A program made the translations under genes and the position numbers. The notes under the pieces are model-generated. The model had not been told where the DNA came from and did no database searches. It was given only the letters and a program-made list of their open reading frames with translations. Below, one piece after another: positions 33,607 to 42,900 of a DNA stretch of 64,000 nt (positions within the stretch are counted from its first letter, which is position 1; each line of letters opens with the position of its first letter). Source of the stretch: Halomonas urumqiensis (GTDB lineage Bacteria; Pseudomonadota; Gammaproteobacteria; Pseudomonadales; Halomonadaceae); NCBI RefSeq assembly GCF_003028575.1, contig NZ_PYUD01000005.1, positions 62,001 through 126,000 of the forward strand, read 5' to 3'.

Positions 33607-35451
33607 TCAGCGCTGGGCGGACTGGGCGGCGAGGCGAATGCCCGCATTGGCTTCACCGAATTGCTGGTAACCACCGCGACGCTCGACGATCTCGAAGAAG
33701 AAGCGCCCCGAGAAGGTCTCGGTGTAGGCGTGGAAGAAGTCACCCTCGTCGTTGCGGTCGAACAGGATGTTACGCGCGCGCATCGCCTCGAGCAGCGACT
33801 CATCCAGGCCATGACGGGCTTCCAGGTCGTCGTAGTAGTTGCGAGGAATCTTCAGCAGCGGCAGGCCTCGTGCCAGCAGCTCGTCGACGGTGGCGAAAAT
33901 ATCCTGGCTGGCGAAAGCGATCTGCTGCACACCGCCGCGAAATTCGCTGAGAAAGCGCCCAGGCTGTGTCTCCTGGGCCTGGGAAACGGTCAGCGGGATG
34001 CGGATAGTGCGATCCTCGCTGATCACCGCCTGGCTGATCATCAACCCGCGCGGATCAACCATTTCATGCTCGGCCGCCGCCTCGAAGCCGAACACGGTGC
34101 GATGGAACAGCTGCCAGCCGAGCAGTTGCGTGGCTGGCAACACGTAGGAGAGGTGGTCCACGCGAGTCAGTCCTGCTTCGTTGCGGCTGGCCTGGTCGAA
34201 CAGTTCGAAATCGGTACGCCACTGCAGATCGTCGGCGGCCTGATCGTCCACCAGGTAGACCAGGCTGCCTTCGATGCCACGCAGCGCCGGTATCTCCATT
34301 TCGCCCTCGCCGACCTGGCTGCGAAAGGTCTGGGCCTTGAAGGCCCGCGCCCTGTCCAGTGCTCGCTCGACATCATCCACCCGAAAGCCCACCGCGCACA
34401 CCGAGGTGCCATGCAGCAGGCGAAAGGTATGCGCGAAGCTGTCGGTCTCGAAGTTGAGCACCAGATGAATGTCGCCCTGCTTCCATAATTCGACGTTCTT
34501 GGAGCGATGCCGGCCGACATGACGAAAACCCAGTGCGTCGATGAATTCCCCAAGGGGGGCCGCACTCTCCTCATCGAGGGTGAATTCGATAAAATGAATG
34601 CCGTTATATTGCGGTGCCGGGGGGATATGGCTGGCCCAGGGGCCATCCTCGAGCAGGTTCTCGAGCAGAATCAGCGACCGCAGTCCATCGAGTGCGGTGA
34701 TCTCGGTGGGGGCGGCACGGAAGGCGTCGCTGAAGATCTCGAGCGACAGCGGCCCGTCATACCCCGTCTTGGCGAGTTCGATCATGAACGCCTTGAGTGG
34801 CAGTCGGCCCTGCCCCGGGAAGCAACGGAAGTGACGGCTCCACTGCAGGATGTCCATGTCCAGTAGCGGCGCATCGGCCACCTGCACAAAGAAGATCTTC
34901 TCGCGGGGAATCTTGCCGATGGCAGAGAGATCATGCTTGCGGGAAAGGATATGGAAACTGTCGAGCACCACCCCGAGGTTCGGATGGTCGGCACGTCGCA
35001 CTGCCTCCCAGGCATCGCGGTAATCGGAGATGTTTCGCCCCCAGGCCAAGGCCTCGAAGCCAACGCGAATATTCCGCCTGGCGGCGCGCTCTGCCAGTTC
35101 GCGAAGGTCGGTGACGACCCGCTCCATATCATCCACGGTCTGGGGCGAGACGTTGCTGCACACCAGCAGGAAATCGGTTCCCAGCTGCTCCATCAGGTCG
35201 AACTTGCGCTCGGCACGCTGCAAATTGCGGCTGCGCTGGGGCTCCGGCATGGCCTCGAAGTCACGAAACGGCTGGAACGCCACGATGGTCAGGCCGAGGC
35301 GTTCGCAAAGCTTGCGCACTTCCTCGGGCGACCCATCGAAGGAGAGCAGGTCGTTCTCGAAGATTTCCACGCCGTCGTAACCCGCACGGGCTATGGCTTC
35401 CAGCTTGGTTCTCAGGTCGCCACTCAGGCAGACCGTGGCAATCGCGCGCAT
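33607..35451 (-). CDS. quiC: 3-dehydroshikimate dehydratase, QuiC-type fusion with HPPD-like domain
   Basis: 614 residues. Residues 1-280 are a TIM barrel with metal ligands in FEALAWGR (Glu), VVLDSFHIL (Asp), FVQVADAP (Gln) and LSLEIFSD (Glu). Residues about 290-610 are a two-repeat VOC fold related to 4-hydroxyphenylpyruvate dioxygenase, with His in GIHFIEF and VDHLSYV and the typical end FFFEIVERRGGYQQFGEAN. This two-domain form is known from Pseudomonas QuiC, where the N-domain converts 3-dehydroshikimate to protocatechuate and the C-domain is not required for that. With aroQ and aroE it completes quinate and shikimate conversion to protocatechuate. Confidence 0.92.
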   Translation of the reverse strand: MRAIATVCLSGDLRTKLEAIARAGYDGVEIFENDLLSFDGSPEEVRKLCERLGLTIVAFQPFRDFEAMPEPQRSRNLQRAERKFDLMEQLGTDFLLVCSNVSPQTVDDMERVVTDLRELAERAARRNIRVGFEALAWGRNISDYRDAWEAVRRADHPNLGVVLDSFHILSRKHDLSAIGKIPREKIFFVQVADAPLLDMDILQWSRHFRCFPGQGRLPLKAFMIELAKTGYDGPLSLEIFSDAFRAAPTEITALDGLRSLILLENLLEDGPWASHIPPAPQYNGIHFIEFTLDEESAAPLGEFIDALGFRHVGRHRSKNVELWKQGDIHLVLNFETDSFAHTFRLLHGTSVCAVGFRVDDVERALDRARAFKAQTFRSQVGEGEMEIPALRGIEGSLVYLVDDQAADDLQWRTDFELFDQASRNEAGLTRVDHLSYVLPATQLLGWQLFHRTVFGFEAAAEHEMVDPRGLMISQAVISEDRTIRIPLTVSQAQETQPGRFLSEFRGGVQQIAFASQDIFATVDELLARGLPLLKIPRNYYDDLEARHGLDESLLEAMRARNILFDRNDEGDFFHAYTETFSGRFFFEIVERRGGYQQFGEANAGIRLAAQSAQR

Positions 35452-35556
35452 CGTGTCCTCCAGCGGGTGCAGCCACCCCTCTCGCCATTCCGGCGGCTAG
35501 GTACAGGCAAGGCGCCACACCCGACATGATTCGATTGTCGCCATGTCGAGAAATTT

Positions 35557-35583
35557 GTTCGCATAGCGTTCTTTAGTTCGCAT
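35557..35583. promoter_or_regulatory. Direct GTTCGCAT repeats upstream of quiC
   Basis: Two identical 8-bp units whose starts are 19 bp apart, roughly two helical turns, about 106-132 bp from the quiC start. GTTCG is the half-site of the palindromes at pcaB and tctC, so the same or a related IclR protein may bind. Confidence 0.4.
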
Positions 35584-35756
35584 TATGCACGAAACAGTAC
35601 ACGAATCCATACTCAAGTCCATTCACTGCCACCCTACATAAAACAGCAGTGAGCGATGACAAGCATGGTTCCAGTCACCGCGTTGATCCAGCGGCATCAC
35701 GCCCATGCAGAGCAGAATGAAACTGTGCACTGCCGACACCCCAGCCAGTACCAACT

Positions 35757-35792
35757 ACTATAGAGGCAACACGTACTATAGAAGCAACACGT
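35757..35792. repeat. 18-bp tandem repeat, two copies
   Basis: Two adjacent copies of ACTATAGRGCAACACGT-type sequence (35757-35774 and 35775-35792) differ at one base. No function is evident. Confidence 0.6.
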
Positions 35793-35960
35793 GAAGGATG
35801 TGGAGGAACCTAGGGAGACAACGCCTGAAGCAGCTGGAAGTCGAACGTGTTGGAGAAGGCAGCGCTTTCGGCTCGCCATATATTAAACCTTCGTCGTAGT
35901 TTTCACCTTCACCATTGACAGTATTGGAAGGGAGTTCTAGTGTTCGCTACCAGCACTTAA

Positions 35961-35975
35961 GTTCGACAAGCGAAC
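35961..35975. promoter_or_regulatory. IclR-type operator, GTTCG-N5-CGAAC
   Basis: A perfect 5-bp-arm palindrome with a 5-bp spacer, 97 bp upstream of tctC. It has the same core geometry as 1215-1233 and 15726-15744. A second TGTTCGC half-site lies at 35941-35947. Confidence 0.6.
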
Positions 35976-36071
35976 ATTTACCATAAACGCCCCAAACCCG
36001 TGGCCACGCCACCACCCTGGGGCACTGCCCGAACCTGGCAGACAACACAATAACCACCCGGAGGAAACAGC

Positions 36072-37079
36072 ATGTTCAAACCACTTCTCAGCGGTGTTGC
36101 CATCGCTATCGGCACCCTGGCCATGGCCGGCAGTGCCATGGCCGAGTACCCAGAGCGCAACATTCAGGGCACCATCCAATGGGGCGCCGGTGGCGCTACG
36201 GACAACGTCGCGCGCAGCCTGACACCCCATGTCGAAGAGGTACTGGATACCACCATCGTGCTGACCAACCGCGCGGGGGGCACCGGCGTGATCGGCATGA
36301 ACCACGTGATGCGTCAGCGTGCCGACGGTTACAACCTGCTGTACGGCGCCGAGAACCCGCAGCTCTATCCGCTGATGGGCCTGGCCGATTTCACCTATGA
36401 CGACATGCATCCGGTCAATATCATCGGCCAGGGCCTGGTGGTGATCGCGGCGCACCCGGACAGCCCCTTCGACAACTTCTCCGAGCTGCTCGAGCACGCC
36501 AACGAAAACCCTGGCGAGCTGCGCATGGGCGGAACCGGGGCCGGCGGCCTGCCAAGCACCATTCACGCCATGATCAACGCCGTGGGTGAGCTGGACGTGC
36601 GTACCGTCACTTTCGGTGGCGACGGCCCGGGTGTGACCGCCCTGCTGGGTGAGCACATCGACTTCATGCCGCTGAGCCTCTCGGCCGTTGCCGAGCAGAT
36701 CCGCGGCGGACGCCTCAAGGGGCTCGCGGTCATCACGTCCGAGGAGCTCGAGTCACTGCCCGATGTGCCACCGATCACCGAGGCGCTGCCGGATATCGAA
36801 TCCTTCCTGCCGTGGGGGCCGTTCTGGGGTGTCTTCGTCCACGAGGATACGCCCGACGATATCAAGGCGACCCTGGAAGCAGCCTACAGCGAGGCCGTGG
36901 ATAGCGATGAGTTCAGGGAATTCCTGGACAACTTCGGTGGTGCACCACTGAACCTGAGTGGCGAAGAAGCCCAGCAATACCTGGACAACTGGCAGTCGGT
37001 AACCGCCTGGGCCATGCACGATGCCGAGGCGGAAACGGTCAAGGTGTCTCCAGAGGAGCTCGGCATCCCCCGCCCGTGA
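36072..37079 (+). CDS. tctC: Tripartite tricarboxylate transporter substrate-binding protein TctC
   Basis: 335 residues. A Sec signal peptide (KPLLSGVAIAIGTLAMAGSAMA) ends before EYPERN, and the mature TctC fold has WGAGGATDNVARSL and VTFGGDGPGVTALLGEHIDFMPLSL. It is the only one of four TctC proteins here with tctB and tctA behind it, so it is the cognate periplasmic receptor. GGAGG stands 8 bases before ATG 36072. Next to the quinate/shikimate operon and under a GTTCG-N5-CGAAC site, it probably brings in quinate, shikimate or a related acid. A hairpin follows the gene. Confidence 0.9.
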   Translation: MFKPLLSGVAIAIGTLAMAGSAMAEYPERNIQGTIQWGAGGATDNVARSLTPHVEEVLDTTIVLTNRAGGTGVIGMNHVMRQRADGYNLLYGAENPQLYPLMGLADFTYDDMHPVNIIGQGLVVIAAHPDSPFDNFSELLEHANENPGELRMGGTGAGGLPSTIHAMINAVGELDVRTVTFGGDGPGVTALLGEHIDFMPLSLSAVAEQIRGGRLKGLAVITSEELESLPDVPPITEALPDIESFLPWGPFWGVFVHEDTPDDIKATLEAAYSEAVDSDEFREFLDNFGGAPLNLSGEEAQQYLDNWQSVTAWAMHDAEAETVKVSPEELGIPRP

Positions 37080-37097
37080 TTCCTACCCACTGCTGCT

Positions 37098-37120
37098 AAG
37101 GGGGGCATAACGCCCCCCTT
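37098..37120 (+). terminator. Intercistronic hairpin between tctC and tctB
   Basis: AAGGGGGGC-ATAAC-GCCCCCCTT, a perfect 9-bp stem. It probably dampens read-through and protects the tctC mRNA end, giving more binding protein than membrane subunits. Confidence 0.6.
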
Positions 37121-37131
37121 GGAGTCTGTCT

Positions 37132-37608
37132 ATGAGCAAGAAAATCGAACGTGTTCAGGCGGGTGAAAAAGTCTTCGACTGGCTGCTGCTGCTGTTCAGC
37201 ATCGGCTTGCTGTTCGAGGCCTACCGCATCGATGGTGGTTTGCTTGCCAATTCCGCCGGGTCTTTCCCGATGGGCCTGGCGTTGGTGATGCTCGCGGCAT
37301 CGGCGGCGATACTGGCAAGCCACCGCTACAAACGGCGCGATCCGCGTATTCGTAGTGCGTTTCATGAGTTCCAGGTGTTTCTCAGCGAACACTTCAAGAT
37401 CCATATCGTGGTGTTCACGGTGGTTGCGGTGCTCTACCTGGCCGCCATCAACTGGGCGAGCTTCTATATCAGTACTGCGGTCTTCCTGGCGGCGATGTTC
37501 ATCTATTTCCGGCAAGGCAAGGTCGTCAGTTCGCTGATCATCACGGCGGCTGCCATCGCGGTGATCTATGTGCTGTTCACCATGGTCTTTCGTGTCTACC
37601 TCCCCTGA
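37132..37608 (+). CDS. tctB: Tripartite tricarboxylate transporter small membrane subunit TctB
   Basis: 158 residues with about four membrane segments: VFDWLLLLFSIGLLFEA, the stretch near SFPMGLALVMLAASAAIL, IVVFTVVAVLYLAAINWA, and the C-terminal LIITAAAIAVIYVLFTMVF. This is the typical TctB size and topology. It pairs with TctA in the inner membrane; its mechanistic role is poorly known. It lies between tctC and tctA, 15 bp before tctA. Confidence 0.88.
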   Translation: MSKKIERVQAGEKVFDWLLLLFSIGLLFEAYRIDGGLLANSAGSFPMGLALVMLAASAAILASHRYKRRDPRIRSAFHEFQVFLSEHFKIHIVVFTVVAVLYLAAINWASFYISTAVFLAAMFIYFRQGKVVSSLIITAAAIAVIYVLFTMVFRVYLP

Positions 37609-37623
37609 TCCCCGAGGCACCCG

Positions 37624-39126
37624 ATGAGTGATACCATTTCCTACCTGCTCATGGCCTGGCTAGACCCTGGCCTGTTCGGCCTGACCGCCCTCGGCGTGCT
37701 GGCCGGCATCTACATCGGCGCCATACCTGGCCTTTCCGTCACCATGGCCGTGTCGATCCTGATCTCCTTTACCTTCTCGTGGGATATCAACAACGCCCTG
37801 GCACTGATGGTCGGCATCTACGTCGGTGGCGTCTACGGCGGCTCACGTACCGCCATCCTGCTCAATATTCCCGGGGCTCCTTCGGCGGTCACCACCGCCT
37901 TCGACGGCTACCCGTTGGCCCAGAAAGGCGAGGCCGGCCGGGCCATCGGCCTGAGCACCGTGATGTCGGTGATCGGTGGCATGATCGGTGTCGCCGTGCT
38001 GGCCGGTACCGCGCCGCACCTCGCCGACCTGGCCCTGCAGTTCGCCCCGCGCGACTACTTCCTGATCGCCATCATGGGCCTGCTGCTGGTCAGCACGCTG
38101 TCCGGCAAATCGCTGGCACGCGGCATCTTTTCCGTGGCACTGGGGGCCGCCATCGGCCTGGTCGGCATGGACATGGTCACCGCCCAGCCGCGCCTCACCA
38201 TGGGCAGCATGGAACTGCTCGGCGGGATTCACTACGTGGTGGTGATGATCGGTCTGTTTGGGGTTGCCGAGGCCTTCTACCAGTTGCATAACATGGCCAA
38301 GGTGCCGGTGAAGCAGAAGGTCGACAAGATCGTGCCGCCGCTCAGCATGGTATTGAAGTTCCTTCCGCTATCGATTCGTACGTCGGTGATCGGGGTGGTT
38401 GTCGGCGCGCTGCCGGGCACCGGTGGCGACATCGCCTCGCTGTTCGCCTACGACCATGCCAAGCGTACCGTCAAGAACCCCGAGGTGCCCTTTGGCGAAG
38501 GCGCCTACGAAGGTCTGGTCGCGCCCGAGACAGCCAACAATGCCGCGGTCGGCGGTGCCTATGTACCGATGCTGACCCTTGGCATGCCGGGGGATGCGGT
38601 GACCGCCGTGATCATCGGCGCGCTGGTCATCCATGGCCTGAACCCGGGGCCGATGCTGATGATCGAGACCCCGCATATCTTCTGGTTCACGGTGGGTAAC
38701 CTGGTGCTGGCCAATATCTTCCTACTGATCTTCGGCCTCACCGGCATCAAGATTTTCTCCAAGATCGTCGAAGTCCCCAAGGCCATCATGATTCCGCTGA
38801 TTCTGGTGCTCTGCGTGGTTGGCACCTACTCGCTGAACAGCAACATGACGGAAGTCTACTGGATGCTCGGTTTCGGCATCCTCGGCTACTGGCTCAAGGT
38901 ATTCGGCTTCCAGATGGGCCCGATCATTCTCGGCGTGATTCTCGGGCCGCTGCTCGACGAATCCTATCGCCAGGCCATGTCGTCGGTGGGGGATAACAGC
39001 ATGGCGTTCCTGGGTGGGCTGTTCGCCAACCCACTGTCGCTGGTACTTAGCTCGGTGATCATCCTGGTATTGCTTGGCAATACACCGCTCAAGGGTTGGA
39101 TACTGGCAAGGTTCAGGCGAGACTGA
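37624..39126 (+). CDS. tctA: Tripartite tricarboxylate transporter large permease TctA
   Basis: 500 residues and about twelve membrane segments. The conserved TctA loop motif GAIPGLSVTMAVSILISFTF lies near residue 36, and the second symmetric motif GALPGTGGDIASLFAYDHAKR near residue 262. It is the channel subunit for sodium- or proton-driven uptake of a carboxylate delivered by TctC. As the only tctA in the window it may serve the three orphan TctC receptors as well. A hairpin terminator follows. Confidence 0.93.
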   Translation: MSDTISYLLMAWLDPGLFGLTALGVLAGIYIGAIPGLSVTMAVSILISFTFSWDINNALALMVGIYVGGVYGGSRTAILLNIPGAPSAVTTAFDGYPLAQKGEAGRAIGLSTVMSVIGGMIGVAVLAGTAPHLADLALQFAPRDYFLIAIMGLLLVSTLSGKSLARGIFSVALGAAIGLVGMDMVTAQPRLTMGSMELLGGIHYVVVMIGLFGVAEAFYQLHNMAKVPVKQKVDKIVPPLSMVLKFLPLSIRTSVIGVVVGALPGTGGDIASLFAYDHAKRTVKNPEVPFGEGAYEGLVAPETANNAAVGGAYVPMLTLGMPGDAVTAVIIGALVIHGLNPGPMLMIETPHIFWFTVGNLVLANIFLLIFGLTGIKIFSKIVEVPKAIMIPLILVLCVVGTYSLNSNMTEVYWMLGFGILGYWLKVFGFQMGPIILGVILGPLLDESYRQAMSSVGDNSMAFLGGLFANPLSLVLSSVIILVLLGNTPLKGWILARFRRD

Positions 39127-39146
39127 AACGAGGATTCGCGCTGAAC

Positions 39147-39174
39147 ACAACGCGGCCCGCCCGGGCCGCGTTGT
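39147..39174 (+). terminator. Terminator hairpin after tctA
   Basis: ACAACGCGGCCC-GCCC-GGGCCGCGTTGT, a perfect 12-bp stem, 20 bp after the tctA stop. The T tract is weak. It separates the transporter from the HAD gene. Confidence 0.65.
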
Positions 39175-39191
39175 CATTGGCAGGTAGGGAG

Positions 39192-39866
39192 ATGAGCAGG
39201 CCCGTGAACGATCGCACCCAGACAACGCAATACGCGCTGGTCTTCGACTTCGACGGCGTGGTGCTGGATTCGGCAACGCTCAAGCGCCAAGCCTTCGCCG
39301 ACCTCTATATCGACGAGCCGGAAGCACGTCATCGGGCGGTAGTCGCCTACCTGAGCCGGCGCGGCGGACAGCCCCGGGACGTCAAGTTCCGTCATATCGA
39401 GGGGCACATCCTCGGCCGCGATGCCAGCGAGGCACGCATCCGCGAGCTCTGCGAACGCTTCAAGGCCAGCGTGGAGAGACGCCTGCTGCAAGCGCCGGCC
39501 ATTCCCGGAGCGCTGGAGTTCCTCGCCCGCTGGGCCGGAAGGGCCCCGCTGTATCTGCTCTCCGCCACCCCTGAACATGAGCTCAAGGCCATCGCCGAGC
39601 GCCGTGACCTCTCGCGCTATTTCCTGGAGGTGATCGGCTCACCGCCCGACAAGGCCAGCGGCCTTCGCAACCTGCTGACCCGACATGCCCATTCACCGCG
39701 AGATACGGTGATGATCGGCGACTCCTACAACGACTTTCGCGCCGCTAGCTCCAATGGTACGCGCTTCATCGGCATTACCGCCGACCCCACCGCCTCACCC
39801 TTCCCCGACGACACGATCACCACCGTCGATCTGCATGGCCTGGAAGATGCGCTGAGTCGGCTGTGA
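39192..39866 (+). CDS. HAD-superfamily hydrolase
   Basis: 224 residues from ATG 39192. The HAD motifs in order are DFDGVVLDS (nucleophile Asp), LSATPEHE (Ser/Thr motif II), the Lys in SPPDKASG, and MIGDSYNDF (motif IV). A helical cap lies between motifs I and II. It is probably a phosphoglycolate-phosphatase- or beta-phosphoglucomutase-like phosphatase; the substrate is unknown. The reading frame extends upstream into the tctA end, but that part crosses the terminator, so the later start is preferred. A GTG at 39204 is another possible start. Confidence 0.78.
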   Translation: MSRPVNDRTQTTQYALVFDFDGVVLDSATLKRQAFADLYIDEPEARHRAVVAYLSRRGGQPRDVKFRHIEGHILGRDASEARIRELCERFKASVERRLLQAPAIPGALEFLARWAGRAPLYLLSATPEHELKAIAERRDLSRYFLEVIGSPPDKASGLRNLLTRHAHSPRDTVMIGDSYNDFRAASSNGTRFIGITADPTASPFPDDTITTVDLHGLEDALSRL

Positions 39867-39943
39867 CTAGAGCATCACCCTAAGAGGCGATAGTCACGCA
39901 GGCCCGGTGGCCACACCATGCACGCTCGCCCTGAAGCAAAAAA

Positions 39944-39961
39944 CCGGCCCCGAAGGGCCGG
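39944..39961 (-). terminator. Rho-independent terminator of the giant adhesin gene
   Basis: CCGGCCC-CGAA-GGGCCGG with six T following on the minus strand, 32 bp beyond the adhesin stop. It also lies downstream of the convergent HAD gene. Confidence 0.8.
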
Positions 39962-39992
39962 CTTGTCATGGGCAATGGACATTCACCGTAGG

Positions 39993-42900
39993 CTAGATAT
40001 CCACTGGTACATCCTGCTGGACTCTGAGGGTGGCCTCTTCGCCACCCACAGTCGCGTTGTAGAGCTGATAGGTGACGCCGCCATCATTTTCCGTGCCACC
40101 CGCCGTCCAGGAGCTCCCGGAAAGGTCGACGCTATCCCCGGCGTCGCCGAGGATACTGAGCACATTGTCATCATCGGTCATGTCCAGAACGTCTTCGGCA
40201 GTAAGGGCGACGCTGTGGTCCTCGCCTTCCGGCATCAGGTCGAGGATTTCGATATTGCTGAGATCATCAGGATTCGGGTCTTCGTTGAAACGCAGCTCCA
40301 CGACGTCGACACCCGCAAGCCCATCCAATGGCTCGCCGGTATACAGCAAGGTATCGTCGCCGGTGGTCGGCTCCACGGCCTCGATGTCGATGCTGAAACT
40401 GCCAGTATCGGGCGGTGCCTGCTCGTCGCTGAGCGCTCCGGCGACATCCGTGGTAAACGCCTCGTAGGAAACGGTTTGCGCGCCATCGGTGGCGGCCTGT
40501 ACCAGATAGAGATCATTGACCTGGGTCGGCGTCAGCCCCTCCAGGGTGTAGGTGTCGTTGTCAGGGTCATAACTCTCGCTGGCCTCCTGAAGCAGAGTAT
40601 CGCCGCCGTCGGTGAAGAAACTGGCATTGGCGCCAATACCAGTCAACGAGATGGTCGCGGTTTCCGAACCGTCCAGGTCCGTCATCGCCGCACTCAGGTT
40701 GAGCGGAACCTTTTCGCCTTCCCTGCCGAAGCTCAGCTCCGGGTCCAGAGTGATGCCATCGGCCACCGGGGCCACCGTGATATCGACGGGCTCGGAAGTG
40801 GTGCTACGCTCTCCGGCACGGGTGGTCTGCGCCGTGATGCGAATGCCATCTTCGCCCTCCAGGGTGCCACTCCAGTTGCGGGGCGGCTGCAGGCCGACGA
40901 AGTCGGGTATGTCACCGTTGCTATCGACAGGAATCGACCAGCTATTACCGCCGATATTCTCGGCCAGGCTCGTGTTATCCGCATCGGTTCCGGTCCTGAC
41001 CAGCCAGCCATCCGGCACGTTGTCGATGAGTACGGCATTCAGGGTGAGCGAGCTATCCGGCAGCGAGACCTCCAGGCCTTGCAACTCGATCAACTCGTCT
41101 TCATTCCCGCTGGAGTTGCTCAGCGAGACCTCCGGCAGCGGCGGCGCAATCTCGGGGGTGGCGGAACCACTGCCGGTTGCGCTGTTGGCCGCGCCGGCTT
41201 CCTGGGTGGTCGCCTCGGCGTTCAGCGAGACATCGCCCCAGGTATTCTCCGCCGGGCGATAGGTCACATTGAGTGAATCTCCAATGGCCACCCCCTCGAG
41301 CAGGTAGGTCCCATCGCCTTGCGGGGTGATCGCGTTGCCTTCGCTGTCCAGCAAGATGCCGCCGACTGTGGCGCCATCGCCGGCGATCATGTCGCTCTCG
41401 TCCAGGGTGAGCACGACCTGATCGTTTTCCAGCGTGACATTGGGCGCATCCGCCGGGCTTGAGATGTCGATGCTGAAATCGACATCGTCGCCGCTCGCCA
41501 CATCATCTGCCGTGACCGTCACTGTCGGTGTATCGGTGACGGGGGTGACCGTTGGTGTGAGGGTGATCTGCTCGACATTCTGCCGCCCGTTGGGAGCCTG
41601 AGTCGTCAAGGTAGTGTCGAAGGAGAAACTGCCTGTGTTGTCATTCGTGTCCGGCGGCGGTATCACCTCGATCCCTTCCAGCAGCGTCTGCAGGGCCGCA
41701 CTGCTCGGGTCCTCGATGCTGGCATACCATACGGTTTCGCCATCGATGGTGGTCTGGCTCATGCCATTGACCACGGCGCCATCCGGCAGATTGGAAATGG
41801 TCACCGCACTGCGCCCGCCACCCGCCGCGGGTTCGCCGATATCGGCGTTGACCAGCTCAGCCAGAGACAGACCGACATCCTCGTCCATGGCGGCGCCGGA
41901 GTATTCCCAGGTGTTGATCTCCGCGGGCAGTTCACCACCATCGCCTTCGCCACCGGTACCAGTGAGTGTCCAGCTATCGCTGTCACGCTCTTCCTCGCCG
42001 GCGTTGACGCCTCCGATGACGTTGTCATCCTGTGTGACGCCGGTGATGGTGATCTGCTGAGCCTGAATGTCATTCACCTGGGCATCGGTGGACAATACGA
42101 AGGTGAAGGTTTCCGTCAGGGTTTGCGTATCGAACGCGCGGTCGGGGTCGATCTCCACCCGCCACTGGCTGCCCGTACCTCCCGCCACCTGGCCGACGAA
42201 CTCGCCACCCGCGACGCTCACCCCGGCGGGCACGTTGTCGATCACAAAGTACTTCAACTGCTCGCTACCGTCGGTATCGGCTTCACCGTTGGCATCGGTG
42301 TCGTTCTGCTGGGTCACCTCGACGGTCACCTCGAGGCTATCCCCGCCATCGGCGGTGACGTCGTTCCCGGCAATCACGGCACTTCCATCCCCACTGGTAA
42401 TGCCGGTAATGGTCACCGAAGGCGCATCGGTCACCGCATCGATGAAGATGGTGTGTGTCGCGTCCTGTCTCTCCGAGGTGACATCAGCCACCGTATCGGC
42501 GCCTTCACCCTCATACCCCGCGTTGGGGGTATCCGTGACCGTGTACCCCACCTCGAGCTGCCCGGCATTTCCGGAGAAATTGGCCGACCCCTTGGCGTAG
42601 ATATTCTCCCAGGCGCCGTTGGTCAACTGATATTGGTCACCCACCAGGGTCACATCGCCATTACCGGCATCCGCCGCCGCCTCGGCCAGTGTGGTGGCGC
42701 CGTCGCTGCCGAAAAATAGCGTGAACTCGTCGCCATCCGCCAGGCTGGGCGGCGAGATCCAGACGGTATCCAGCGTTTCATCGGTATCGCCGTTCTGGAA
42801 ATCCAGCGCCAGGTCCACCTGACCCAGCGTATCTTCGATGATATCCGACTGGATGCTGAACGCCGCCTCCGGCGAGGGTGTCACCTCGAAGGCCACCGAA

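Larger units (their letters stand above)
35452..36071. other. 620-bp intergenic region between quiC and tctCBA
   Basis: This gap holds divergent promoters and no convincing gene. It contains two GTTCGCAT direct repeats (35557-35564 and 35576-35583, 19 bp apart) near quiC, an 18-bp tandem repeat in the middle (35757-35792), and a GTTCG-N5-CGAAC palindrome close to tctC. Short reading frames here show no family features. Confidence 0.6.

Noticed and set aside
35697..35879. 60-codon minus-strand frame between quiC and tctC
   Set aside because: Covers the 18-bp tandem repeat, which gives its Cys/Tyr-rich repeat; no start signal or homology pattern.
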